Below, piece after piece: positions 1 to 9,555 of a DNA stretch of 64,000 bases. Every line of letters starts with the position of its first letter. The stretch's first letter is position 1. A program made the position numbers and the translations under genes. The notes under the pieces were generated by a model. That model made no database searches and was not told where the DNA came from. It worked only from the letters and a program-made list of their open reading frames with translations. The stretch lies in contig JAFDZO010000011.1 in assembly GCA_018266845.1 (NCBI GenBank), forward strand, positions 1 through 64,000, given 5' to 3'. Source of the stretch: Bacteroidota bacterium (lineage in GTDB: Bacteria; Bacteroidota; Ignavibacteria; Tepidaquicellales; Tepidaquicellaceae).

Positions 1-1
1 A

Positions 2-652
2 GATATTGAAATTGCAGGACTTATAATTTCCTGTTATTCATACGGGCAAGTTGACCAGATAAACCGTTTTGTAAACACATTTTTCGAGCGTATCAATTGG
101 AAACCTTACGAATTTACAAAGAACTACCAGCATATTAAAGACAAAAAGCTTCTCAAAAATCTTTATTACCGTTTTAATGATGAAAAAGATTTAGCAAACC
201 TGATTTTGGGAATTCAAAAAGCGCTCAAAAATTATGATTCTTTAAAAAATTTATTCTTGAAGTTATACAACGAAGATGAAGTAAATATTATGGCTCCGTT
301 AAACTTTTTTTCAAATAGCATAACTAATAATAAAATATATTATTTATTACCAAATATCTCAAAAAACTCAACCGCTAAAAGATTAAATATGTATTTGCGG
401 TGGATGGTGCGGAAAGACGATATAGATTTAGGCATTTGGGGGGACAAAGTAAGCCCTTCTAAATTAATAATGCCGGTAGATACTCACATTTATAGAATCT
501 CTCAAAAATTAGGATTGGTAAACCGAAAATCGTGTGATATGAAATATGCAATCAAATTGACTGAAAAGCTCAAGGATTTTGACGCAAATGACCCCGTGAA
601 ATATGATTTTGCGCTTTGCCATTTGGGAATAGATAAGAGTTACGAATTCTGA
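2..652 (+). CDS. TIGR02757/DUF2400 family protein, 3' part
   Basis: The open frame runs in from the left edge, so the true start lies before the window; about 216 residues are visible. The C-terminal half carries RWMVRKDDIDLGIW and the segment around PVDTHIYRISQKLGL, both typical of the TIGR02757 (DUF2400) family, whose fold resembles HhH-GPD DNA glycosylases. No biochemical function is established for the family. The gene ends convergently against the minus-strand gene at 746-1678. An internal ATG at about 317 or an ATT-type start at 206 would give a shorter ORF, but the upstream codons clearly belong to the family, so a partial gene is the better reading. Confidence 0.85.
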   Translation, partial: DIEIAGLIISCYSYGQVDQINRFVNTFFERINWKPYEFTKNYQHIKDKKLLKNLYYRFNDEKDLANLILGIQKALKNYDSLKNLFLKLYNEDEVNIMAPLNFFSNSITNNKIYYLLPNISKNSTAKRLNMYLRWMVRKDDIDLGIWGDKVSPSKLIMPVDTHIYRISQKLGLVNRKSCDMKYAIKLTEKLKDFDANDPVKYDFALCHLGIDKSYEF

Positions 653-745
653 GTTATGAGTTATGAATTGTGTTTCAATATTCAATATTGCTTAACTAAT
701 TCTTCTTACATCAAAATTCATATCTCTGAATTCATAACTTGTAAT

Positions 746-1678
746 TCATCTTGTTTCTTCCAGTTTTATATCCGTTATTCCATTAACCTTCGCGAATTCC
801 AATACTTCTTCTTCTGTATCAAATGACTTATATGCGTCAAACTCCAGCATACTCTTTTTGCCGTTTCGTTCTACTTCAATCATCTGTCTTGCAATGCCGC
901 CCGGATAATAATAAACTTTCAGTACCCAGTATTTAACCGGAATTTTATCATACTCTTCCTGCACAAATTTTTGCTTCGGGTAATACTTCATTTTACGGAT
1001 AATCAGCTCCTCACTTCCGATAGGGAAGTCATCCTTAGGAGCGTTCATCAGTTCACCCGGAATTACGGTTACGATGATTGAATAATCCTTCACCGGCTTA
1101 ATTTCTATTGTCCATTGTTGTTCGATTTTATCCGAAGCGTTTGCCAGAAAATCGGATATATAATATGCTTCAAAGCCTTTCCAGATAATATCATTTTTTT
1201 TTAGCGTTATGGTTTTTGCTGCAGTGGTTTTAGTTGCGGCTTGTGTAATTTCTGCTTCATCTTTTGAAATTCTTGTAACTTTATAATTCGTGCTTCCTAT
1301 ATAGAATCCATCATTCAATCTCAGATTTCCTAAAGCAAAATCAATATAATCTGATAAATCTGCATTTTTAGAAAGCTCAACAAATCCGCTTAAATCATCC
1401 TTTATGCCGAATTTTTGAATCAATTTTACAAAATATTTGCATCCCTTTTTTATGTCAATAGTATCGCCCATTTTATAACCGCCGGTTATTGGCTTTGAAT
1501 TTTGGTTTGCAAGGATGGAAATATCTGCCTTCATTCTTCCGTTATCAATCCATATTCCATCTACACGGATTATCTTACCGCAAATTTTCTCTTCGCCTTT
1601 TTCATAAATTGTATAGGTATCCTGCGGAAAAACTTTGGCAGTGAGTAAAAATAAAAAAAATATAATTAACGATTTCAT
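746..1678 (-). CDS. Secreted hypothetical protein
   Basis: A 310-residue protein with an N-terminal signal peptide (hydrophobic residues 1-18, ending near VFPQ), so it is probably periplasmic or outer-membrane associated. The rest is a mixed-charge, beta-rich sequence without transmembrane segments, a lipobox or a T9SS sorting tail. I do not recognise a named domain. It sits upstream of nothing obvious on its strand: the 94-codon gene at 1719-2003 precedes it with a 40-bp gap, so the two may be co-transcribed. Existence as a real gene is supported by length, signal peptide and start codon; function is unknown. Confidence 0.75.
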   Translation of the reverse strand: MKSLIIFFLFLLTAKVFPQDTYTIYEKGEEKICGKIIRVDGIWIDNGRMKADISILANQNSKPITGGYKMGDTIDIKKGCKYFVKLIQKFGIKDDLSGFVELSKNADLSDYIDFALGNLRLNDGFYIGSTNYKVTRISKDEAEITQAATKTTAAKTITLKKNDIIWKGFEAYYISDFLANASDKIEQQWTIEIKPVKDYSIIVTVIPGELMNAPKDDFPIGSEELIIRKMKYYPKQKFVQEEYDKIPVKYWVLKVYYYPGGIARQMIEVERNGKKSMLEFDAYKSFDTEEEVLEFAKVNGITDIKLEETR

Positions 1679-1718
1679 TTAAGCGCTTTAATATTTTAAA
1701 TGAAAAATTTGATTTGAG

Positions 1719-2003
1719 CTACTCAATAGGGGAACCCTGCACTGCCGACCATGCGCCGTACTCTATTGCAATGCATCTTACAAGCGAAATGTTCCAGCCG
1801 TTTGCCATGTTAAGCGTTTCAATGGCAGCACGCACCTGCTTTATAGGCTCGTCCGTATTGGGGGCAGTTGTGCTGAGTATGTTATCGGGAAAATTTAGAA
1901 TTGTTTCATTAAGGTACCAGAAATCTTTATAGCCAAGTTTCTTTAATTCAGTTTTCAATTCCTGTTTGTTATCGGTTACATCATAAATTAAAAGGACTTC
2001 CAT
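1719..2003 (-). CDS. Small conserved-looking hypothetical protein
   Basis: A 94-residue cytosolic protein starting MEVLLIYDVTDN with an acidic beginning and a C-terminal stretch CIAIEYGAWSAV. The strand-helix-strand feel of the N-terminus (LLIYDVT, then a Lys/Leu helix ending KLGY) recalls small ferredoxin-like folds such as SinR/Cas2-type proteins, but no catalytic signature is visible and there are no cas genes nearby, so I make no functional claim. It lies 40 bp upstream of the secreted protein at 746-1678 on the same strand. Confidence 0.6.
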   Translation of the reverse strand: MEVLLIYDVTDNKQELKTELKKLGYKDFWYLNETILNFPDNILSTTAPNTDEPIKQVRAAIETLNMANGWNISLVRCIAIEYGAWSAVQGSPIE

Positions 2004-2039
2004 TTTCTTGATTTGGTTTTCACAAGTATAAAAATATTT

Positions 2040-2300
2040 TAAACGGGAAGGTATTCAAATATTTTTGCGGAGGGACAACTTAACCGCAAAGATGCAAAGA
2101 TATACTCAAAGGGCGCAGAGTTAAAACTCATACTTGTCATTCCCGTTCCGCATCAAGTGCGGGATAAACTCCGGCGTCGAATCCAATCAGCATGCGATAC
2201 ACTTGTCCGCCGATGTTAGTATTTTTCACCAACAGCTTCTAGCATTGTATCGCTGTTGGTCGGGAGACCAACAACGGCTGAATGTAAGAAACATGTTAAA
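2040..2300. repeat. Mosaic of intergenic repeat fragments
   Basis: This 320-bp gene-free gap holds three kinds of repeat-like sequence: a CCGCAAAGATGCAAAGA phrase near 2083-2100 of a type common between genes in Bacteroidota; a TCATTCCCG...GCGGGAT segment near 2137-2165 resembling REP-like palindromes; and an inverted repeat GTTGGTC-GGGA-GACCAAC at 2255-2272. The octamer CCAACAGC at 2229-2236 also matches GCTGTTGG at 2252-2259, so two alternative hairpins are possible. The short open frame at 2134-2361 across it looks like chance coding of repeat sequence. Confidence 0.5.
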
Positions 2301-2323
2301 TAGCGAACATTTTTATAGAGAAA

Positions 2324-3067
2324 TTAAAACAATGGGAAACTTTGTTGAGAATCTACTATAAATGCATATACTGTTAAAGTTATCATTATAAAATATGCAA
2401 TAACTAATGATACATAACTATAAGGAGAAGAAGTTTTACTTTGTCTTTGTTTTTTATAAATATAAAAAATTAGTAAACTGGAGGCGATTATGTTGACAAT
2501 ATAAAAAATCTTAGTGGATAATCTTAATTTATTATCAATTTCTATTTGAGGTATATTTAAAATGTCCAAAATATTTGCCATTAGTTTAAAATTTTTAGTG
2601 GCATTTGAAGCATACATAACTTGGATTTTTAATGCCTGATGTGGATCAAAAAACCTCCATTTTAAAATTAGCGAATTTGAATCATTTTTAGTTAAAGTAA
2701 ATTTAGAATAATTGGGTCGAACTTCATTCTGAATAGAGTAGCTTAATATTTGGGCTGAATCTAATACTATCTTAAATGGCTCTCTTACATCGAGTGAATC
2801 AATCGCAAAATCTCCGTTATTCCATAGGACAAATTCAATTAAATATATATTATTTTTTATAATAGATGAATCAGAAGTGATGACTTTGAATTTATTGGAA
2901 GAATTAGAATTATCATAAATTAAGGCATTATCAGTTACCTTATAATATGTTAATAGTTTCTCTTTATTTGACTTATTATAAAAAAAAATTGTTAGAACAA
3001 TTCCTAAAATTGCTAATATAAATGTGATTAAATTAAAAGGTCTTTTTAAATCGTCAAGAAGTTGCAT
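2324..3067 (-). CDS. Membrane-anchored hypothetical protein
   Basis: A 247-residue protein with a hydrophobic helix at residues 15-30, a long Asn/Ser-rich extracytoplasmic or cytosolic middle, and two more hydrophobic helices near 190-205 and 217-237. The middle contains beta-rich segments such as EFVLWNNGDFAIDSLDVREP. I do not recognise the family. The sequence is noticeably more AT-rich than groEL next door, with many ATA and TTA codons, which is compatible with a recently acquired accessory gene. It is separated from groEL by the bidirectional-looking spacer with the groEL terminator. Confidence 0.65.
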   Translation of the reverse strand: MQLLDDLKRPFNLITFILAILGIVLTIFFYNKSNKEKLLTYYKVTDNALIYDNSNSSNKFKVITSDSSIIKNNIYLIEFVLWNNGDFAIDSLDVREPFKIVLDSAQILSYSIQNEVRPNYSKFTLTKNDSNSLILKWRFFDPHQALKIQVMYASNATKNFKLMANILDILNIPQIEIDNKLRLSTKIFYIVNIIASSLLIFYIYKKQRQSKTSSPYSYVSLVIAYFIMITLTVYAFIVDSQQSFPLF

Positions 3068-3160
3068 TTAATTCAAAAGTGATTGAATTGTTGCAAAATA
3101 CATATTATTTCTTTGATATACAATATGTTTTATTAATAGGTTAACTACAAAATAAAATTA

Positions 3161-3194
3161 CAAAGCCCTTCCTGTTAACACAGAAAGGGCTTTG
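3161..3194 (-). terminator. groEL rho-independent terminator
   Basis: Ten-base perfect stem CAAAGCCCTT/AAGGGCTTTG around a 14-base loop, just downstream of the groEL stop on the minus strand and followed in that direction by a T-rich stretch. Confidence 0.85.
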
Positions 3195-3222
3195 CTTAGA
3201 ATAATTTGTACTTGAATGAATA

Positions 3223-4863
<1,641 letters not shown>

Positions 4864-4977
4864 TTATTTTTTCTAAGTTTTAAGTTTTAAAAATTTTAAC
4901 AGGGAGGCATAACTCCCTTAAATTTAAAATGATTATGCTATTGAATTAATCTGAATTCTGTACTCTGTACTCTGAAA

Positions 4978-5262
4978 TCAGATAATAGCGTATACATCAG
5001 ATTCTCTCATAATGAGATACTCATCGCCTTCGATTGTGATTTCTGTGCCGGAGTATTTTCCGTAGAGAACTTTATCGCCTTTTTTAAGTGTGAGCGGAGT
5101 TACTTTTCCGTCTTCAGATACTTTTCCTGCGCCTACTGCTACAACTTCGCCTTGCATCGGTTTTTCTTTAGCAGTATCAGGAATGATAAGACCGCTAGCA
5201 GTTTTTTCTTCTGCCGGGCTGGGTTTTACAACCACTCTGTCGTGTAATGGAGTAATTTTCAT
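4978..5262 (-). CDS. groS: 10-kDa co-chaperonin GroES
   Basis: A 94-residue GroES, the heptameric lid of GroEL. The family signature [10 protein letters not shown] at the N-terminus, the mobile-loop region [18 protein letters not shown] (about residues 18-35) and the [14 protein letters not shown] motif are all present. It is first in the groES-groEL operon, with the spacer to groEL holding a short repetitive TGTACTC phrase but no clear terminator. A CIRCE inverted repeat lies 58 bp upstream of the start. Confidence 0.99.
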   Translation of the reverse strand: MKITPLHDRVVVKPSPAEEKTASGLIIPDTAKEKPMQGEVVAVGAGKVSEDGKVTPLTLKKGDKVLYGKYSGTEITIEGDEYLIMRESDVYAII

Positions 5263-5320
5263 TTGTGAATATTGTTTGATTTTGGTTTATTATTGAACTA
5301 TTTTATAAGTATAACGCAAA

Positions 5321-5347
5321 TTAGCACTCACAAGTTTCAAGTGCTAG
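5321..5347 (-). promoter_or_regulatory. CIRCE operator (HrcA site) of groES-groEL
   Basis: TTAGCACTC, nine-base spacer, AAGTGCTAG, against the consensus TTAGCACTC-N9-GAGTGCTAA. One arm is perfect and the other differs at its two outer positions. Placement just upstream of groES is the standard position for HrcA repression of class I heat-shock genes. A TTGACT hexamer overlaps the outer edge of the element (5346-5351, minus strand), a possible promoter part. Confidence 0.88.
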
Positions 5348-5574
5348 TCAAAAAGAAAGGGAGAACAAAGCTGTTATAAAAATTGAAAGAGATAAACACA
5401 ATGTACTTATATTGTAATTATGATATAGATCATTTTAATTTGTTCAATAAATCTATAATTTTGTAATAACTAATGTAGATTTGAAATCTAAATAAATGAT
5501 TTGTAAGATGAATCTAAGCTCATTAACTTAGTTACTTTATAATTGGATTTGGAGAGAGGTAAAATTTTTTTTAG

Positions 5575-5680
5575 AGTAAATTCAGTTTCAGAAGTAGTAC
5601 TTTCTTCCGGAATTTATTTTTATAGTTTGTACGCCGATGGAGTTTAAATGGATACTGAGAAAGCAATTTTACTGAAATAA
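5575..5680 (+). pseudogene. Decayed T9SS cargo C-terminal domain remnant
   Basis: From 5603, in one frame, the sequence reads SSGIYFYSLYADGV, then a TAA at 5645-5647, then MDTEKAILLK and a normal stop at 5678-5680. This matches the end of the next gene's sorting domain (SGVYYYSLITDGI...DTKKAVLLK). Upstream, the frame KFSFRSS (5578-5598) continues the match but is offset by one base before LSSG, so at least one frameshift and one nonsense mutation are present. Nothing recognisable precedes it. It is best read as the eroded 3' end of a former cargo gene related to the two genes that follow. Confidence 0.75.
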
Positions 5681-5735
5681 TCTATTGATATTTATATAGT
5701 TCAATTATAACTTATTAAAAATTAAATAAACATCT

Positions 5736-6974
5736 ATGAGAAAAGTTACTGTTGTATTATTTATTTTACTTTCCTTACCAATTTGTAATGGACAATGGAT
5801 TGAGAGAGACAATCCCCCCCACAGCGTCATCTTTTCATCCATAGATTTTTTAAATTCAAATACTGGATGCATAGGGGCAGGAAATATTTTTTTTACATCG
5901 AATGCCGGAGAAAATTGGAGCAATGTTTCACAAGGCTCGGTTAATGACGTCATTGAAAAAATTCAGGTATTTTCAGAAAATACAATTTATGTAAAATCCA
6001 ATAATGCATTTTGGAAAACTACTAACAGAGGTCAAAATTGGAACTCAAATTCATCTTTTGATCAGTATATGACAACATTTAATTTTACCTCTTATAACAC
6101 CGGTTATATTATCGGAACAACCGGGAGAATTTTTAAAACTACAAATGCCGGTGATAATTGGTTTTCTTTGAATTTGAATGTAGGTTCAAATCTAAATCAA
6201 ATTCAATTTGTAAATGAGAATACGGGGTTTATAGTGGGATCTTCACCATCATGCATTTTAAAGACAACAAATGCAGGGCAAAATTGGACAGTAAATTCAT
6301 TCGATGGGGATGGTGTCTTTGGAATATCTTTCATTAATAATACTATAGGATTCGCACTGAGAAACTATAATATTATTATGAAAACAACTGACGGAGGAGC
6401 GAGTTGGGATCAGTTAAGTAGTCTTAGTTACCCGGTACGCTTTATAAAATTTACTTCAGAAAGAACCGGATATCTTGCTGTTACGAATGTGGTAACAATT
6501 GGTATGATTTCTTACTATTACCCCAGAATTATTAAAAGTACGGATTATGGAAACAGTTGGAGTTACTATGAGCCGGGAATGTATGGGTTTGTAAGAGGAA
6601 TTTCTTTTATAGATGATTTTATAGGCTTTGTACTTTCTGATGCAATATTTTTGAAAACCACAAACGGCGGTTCAACATTTATAAGTAATAACTCAAATCA
6701 GATTCCTGATAATTTTACATTATACCAGAACTACCCGAACCCCTTCAACCCATCCACGAAAATAAATTATGAATTAAAAACATCTGCCGACATATCACTT
6801 AACATATTTGATGTAAACGGTAAATTATTGAAAATTCTCGAAAGCGGAAACAAACAGGCAGGGAGCTACTCCATAAACTTCTCAGCAGAAGGACTTGCAT
6901 CAGGAGTGTATTACTATTCTCTCATTACAGATGGAATTGTAGTTGATACAAAAAAAGCTGTATTACTTAAATAA
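5736..6974 (+). CDS. Secreted T9SS cargo with YCF48/BNR-like beta-propeller repeats
   Basis: A 412-residue protein with a signal peptide (about residues 1-18, ending ICNGQ). At least six repeats of the form TTNxGxNW occur between residues 45 and 320 (TTNRGQNW, TTNAGDNW, TTNAGQNW, TTDGGASW, STDYGNSW, TTNGGSTF), as in YCF48/Asp-box beta-propellers. The C-terminal sorting domain starts at about residue 333 with YQNYPNPFNPSTKI and ends DTKKAVLLK, the T9SS type A signal for export and surface attachment. The ligand is unknown. The gene is AT-rich and its sorting domain is closest in this window to that of the following gene, suggesting tandem duplication. Confidence 0.9.
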   Translation: MRKVTVVLFILLSLPICNGQWIERDNPPHSVIFSSIDFLNSNTGCIGAGNIFFTSNAGENWSNVSQGSVNDVIEKIQVFSENTIYVKSNNAFWKTTNRGQNWNSNSSFDQYMTTFNFTSYNTGYIIGTTGRIFKTTNAGDNWFSLNLNVGSNLNQIQFVNENTGFIVGSSPSCILKTTNAGQNWTVNSFDGDGVFGISFINNTIGFALRNYNIIMKTTDGGASWDQLSSLSYPVRFIKFTSERTGYLAVTNVVTIGMISYYYPRIIKSTDYGNSWSYYEPGMYGFVRGISFIDDFIGFVLSDAIFLKTTNGGSTFISNNSNQIPDNFTLYQNYPNPFNPSTKINYELKTSADISLNIFDVNGKLLKILESGNKQAGSYSINFSAEGLASGVYYYSLITDGIVVDTKKAVLLK

Positions 6975-6984
6975 TAACTTTCTT

Positions 6985-7026
6985 CCAATTACAAAATTCA
7001 TAAGCCCTTATGTATTTTGTAATTGG
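6985..7026 (+). terminator. Hairpin terminator after cargo gene 5736-6974
   Basis: CCAATTACAAAAT and ATTTTGTAATTGG form a long near-perfect stem with an inner ATAAG/TTAT arm, followed by AATTTTCC. Its position 10 bp after the stop supports termination. Confidence 0.65.
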
Positions 7027-7169
7027 AATTTTCCTTTCTAATTAATAAATTCACATAGTAACGGAATTTTCTCTCCACATACCCTTATACGAAGTTATCC
7101 TCATCGAGTAATTTTTAATATAAAACACCTTTGCCGGGTGCGCCCTCTTTAATTCTAAAGGAGCATTTT

Positions 7170-8858
7170 ATGAAATTCAATTCTATACTACTTCAATTTA
7201 GAGCAGTTTTAGTACTTCTCATCTTAATTTTCTTTCCACAACTTTCATATTCCGGTACAGGCTCAGAGCTTACCGGAAGTTTTAATCTTCTGTCAACTCA
7301 GGGCGGGGAAGACAATATTTCAAACAAAAGATTTTTTTCGTCAAACTCAAATGTTCGCGGAATTGCAGCAGCTATCGAGCAGCGCGGTGCAAATGCAGGG
7401 AGGATGTGGGCTATTGTAGTCTATTCTACCGATAATAATTTCCCTGATACCTTTAACGTATATAATTCAGCTAATAATGGTCTTACATGGCAAAATTTTA
7501 TCGGCGGTAACATAAGACCAAATGATAAAATGAGCTATAACGATATTGATATGGAAATAATTGAAAGCACCTCCGGGCAAAAATACTTATGGGTTGTTTT
7601 TGGCTACAGGCAGGGAGGAGCTACTGGTCCGTTAAAAACAGGAGGATTTATTATTCAATTTCCTTCTGTTAACGGTGTCTTCTTTAATGAAATGACCTGG
7701 TTCGGAGCCGATTCTTCAAAAAACTTTTATGATATTCACATGACAACAGATAATGCGCGTTATCCGGGGACTGCGAATGTTTTTCTTGCCTGTTCGTTTG
7801 ATACACTTGACGGAAACGGCAATCGGGTGTATGGTCAGCGGCTTGCGCGATGCACAAATCCCTATTCGCTTGCCGTCCCTAATTTCCAATATACTCCGGG
7901 GTCTGTTTACTGGACTGATACAAGTCCGGCTAGCCAGAGAAAAACAGTTTATACGGATATTGCATACTTTAACAACGGAGGTCAAGATTCACTCCTGCTT
8001 TCGTTCAGCGGAGCTAAGGATAGCAGCAAAATTTATTTTTCAAAAATTGACAAAGCAGGCATTGCGCCGGGTATAAGCGCAGGGGCAGTTTCGGGTTTAC
8101 AGTCAAGTGATTACAAAACTCACGCGAGGCTTTCTTCCAACGGGAACGATAACGGAAACATAATTTGCTCTTTCAGGCAATTTAGCGGAGGTAATTGGAA
8201 CGCAAAGTATTTCAGTTCAACAAACTTTGGCAATTTTAACTCATCTTTTGCGGAGAGCCAGCTTCTCGGCAGTAATATAAATCCGAATTATCCTCCCGAT
8301 ATAATCGGCGTTCGCAACGGCAGTTCACATTATTTATCTTTTATTACTGCTGCAACTACGGATAGTCTAAGATATTTTTCGCTGAATAGTCAGGGGATTC
8401 AGTCAAGCGTTTCAAAAATGAATTATTACAGTTCGCTGGGGAAAGAGGCAGGTCCGCGGGCATTATTCAGATATGCCGCAAATGATAGCTGCATGGCGTT
8501 TTATACTGAATCAGGACCTGTGAATCTCATTTCCGCTGCCGGCTGCACAGGCTCGCCAATTGGTATTTTAAATCAAAATGGAAAACTTCCTTCAGGCTTT
8601 GCGCTTGGGCAAAATTATCCGAATCCATTCAATCCCAATACAGTTATTAGTTATCAGTTACCCTATGCCGGATTTGTAAAGCTGAATATTTACGATGTGA
8701 ATGGAAAATTGATAAAAGAACTTGGGAATGAAAAACAAGGAGCGGGAAGCTACTCCATTAATTTTTCCGGTGAGGGCTTGCCCTCGGGAGTATATTACTA
8801 TTCTCTAATTGCCGATGGATTTGTTGTGGATACTAAGAAAGCCGTTCTCATTAAATAA
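7170..8858 (+). CDS. Secreted T9SS cargo, large beta-rich exoprotein
   Basis: 562 residues from the ATG at 7170, chosen because AAAGGAG lies at a proper distance upstream and a signal peptide (MKFNSILLQFRAVLVLLIL...) follows directly; an upstream in-frame start at 7131 would bury it. The body is Asn/Ser/Gly-rich and beta-rich, with exo-alpha-sialidase-like stretches (for example NSANNGLTWQNF) but no clear catalytic motif. The sorting domain begins with GQNYPNPFNPNTVI near residue 485 and ends DTKKAVLIK, nearly identical in type to the previous cargo. Likely exported by T9SS to the cell surface; function unknown. Confidence 0.88.
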   Translation: MKFNSILLQFRAVLVLLILIFFPQLSYSGTGSELTGSFNLLSTQGGEDNISNKRFFSSNSNVRGIAAAIEQRGANAGRMWAIVVYSTDNNFPDTFNVYNSANNGLTWQNFIGGNIRPNDKMSYNDIDMEIIESTSGQKYLWVVFGYRQGGATGPLKTGGFIIQFPSVNGVFFNEMTWFGADSSKNFYDIHMTTDNARYPGTANVFLACSFDTLDGNGNRVYGQRLARCTNPYSLAVPNFQYTPGSVYWTDTSPASQRKTVYTDIAYFNNGGQDSLLLSFSGAKDSSKIYFSKIDKAGIAPGISAGAVSGLQSSDYKTHARLSSNGNDNGNIICSFRQFSGGNWNAKYFSSTNFGNFNSSFAESQLLGSNINPNYPPDIIGVRNGSSHYLSFITAATTDSLRYFSLNSQGIQSSVSKMNYYSSLGKEAGPRALFRYAANDSCMAFYTESGPVNLISAAGCTGSPIGILNQNGKLPSGFALGQNYPNPFNPNTVISYQLPYAGFVKLNIYDVNGKLIKELGNEKQGAGSYSINFSGEGLPSGVYYYSLIADGFVVDTKKAVLIK

Positions 8859-8885
8859 TGGCTTTTTGTTATTAGCTACTCATTT

Positions 8886-8910
8886 GGGTAGTGAGATAAT
8901 CTCACTACCC
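8886..8910. repeat. Inverted repeat between convergent genes
   Basis: GGGTAGTGAG-ATAAT-CTCACTACCC, a ten-base perfect stem between the cargo gene at 7170-8858 and the convergent lysozyme-like gene. No T-tract follows in either direction, so a terminator role is possible but not certain. Confidence 0.6.
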
Positions 8911-8943
8911 AGTACTCATTATCCAATACGCATTACTTACTGC

Positions 8944-9555
8944 TCACTTTTTTACAAACTTTATCGCGGAGAAAAATATTTCTGCATTGCCTGCAATTTC
9001 ACGGGCAGCATCAAGCCCATTAATAATTTTTCTTGCATTATAGAAATCGTAACCATCATCAGTAAAATAGTTTGAAAGTTTTTTTCCTGTAAACGAACCG
9101 TTCGACATTCCATATTCCATTATGTTGAATGCGTTGCCGGGTTCAATTGCAAGTTCAGGTTTATTTAGCAAATCAAGCCCTAGCGCAATTCCCAGACGGC
9201 TGTAGTTGTAATTATGCGTTAGCTGCACGTAACCTCTGCCGAGATAATTAGCGCCGTTCTTGCCGTTAGGGAAGATGGTGCCTAAAGCTCCCGGATTGTG
9301 ATTTGCATAATAACTGTAAAGCTTTGAAATTCGGTTAGTAGTTATCCAGTATCCTTCATTCACCGGCTTGTATGTTTCCGCAGTTTCTCTTTTGATTGTA
9401 GCAAAGCCGTAAGCTATTTTCGCTTTTGTGTCGAAAATCTGCGAGGCATCGAACATATCGAGAAGAAATTCGATACCTTCTACTTGAGCTTTTTTGAAAG
9501 CGCCAAACTTTACGCGGCACTTATCATAAAAATTCTTTCTGTCTATAACGTCCAT
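8944..9555 (-). CDS. GH19-like lysozyme/chitinase-fold protein
   Basis: 203 residues from the ATG at 9555; AAGGAA sits upstream of it, and the longer ORF start at 9603 adds a poor N-terminus. The core matches the glycoside hydrolase family 19 lysozyme-like fold: KIAYGFATIKRETAETY with the candidate catalytic Glu, a second Glu in KPVNEGYW, and the substrate-cleft signature YLGRGYVQLTHNYNYSRLG (about residues 100-118). Family members cleave peptidoglycan or chitin. No signal peptide is seen, as in many phage-type endolysins, and no holin or phage gene is nearby. It is flanked by T9SS cargo genes, with no evident functional link. Confidence 0.8.
   Translation of the reverse strand: MDVIDRKNFYDKCRVKFGAFKKAQVEGIEFLLDMFDASQIFDTKAKIAYGFATIKRETAETYKPVNEGYWITTNRISKLYSYYANHNPGALGTIFPNGKNGANYLGRGYVQLTHNYNYSRLGIALGLDLLNKPELAIEPGNAFNIMEYGMSNGSFTGKKLSNYFTDDGYDFYNARKIINGLDAAREIAGNAEIFFSAIKFVKK

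Noticed and set aside
1719-2003. Possible Cas2-like protein
   Set aside because: Only a faint ferredoxin-like impression from the N-terminus; no cas genes, no CRISPR array and no catalytic signature nearby.
2134-2361. 75-codon plus-strand ORF
   Set aside because: It lies across a block of repeat-like sequence and overlaps the 3' end of the minus-strand gene at 2324-3067, with no start context or protein-like composition.
8944-9555. Prophage remnant
   Set aside because: Only the GH19-like gene is phage-like; no integrase, capsid, tail or att-like repeats are seen around it.
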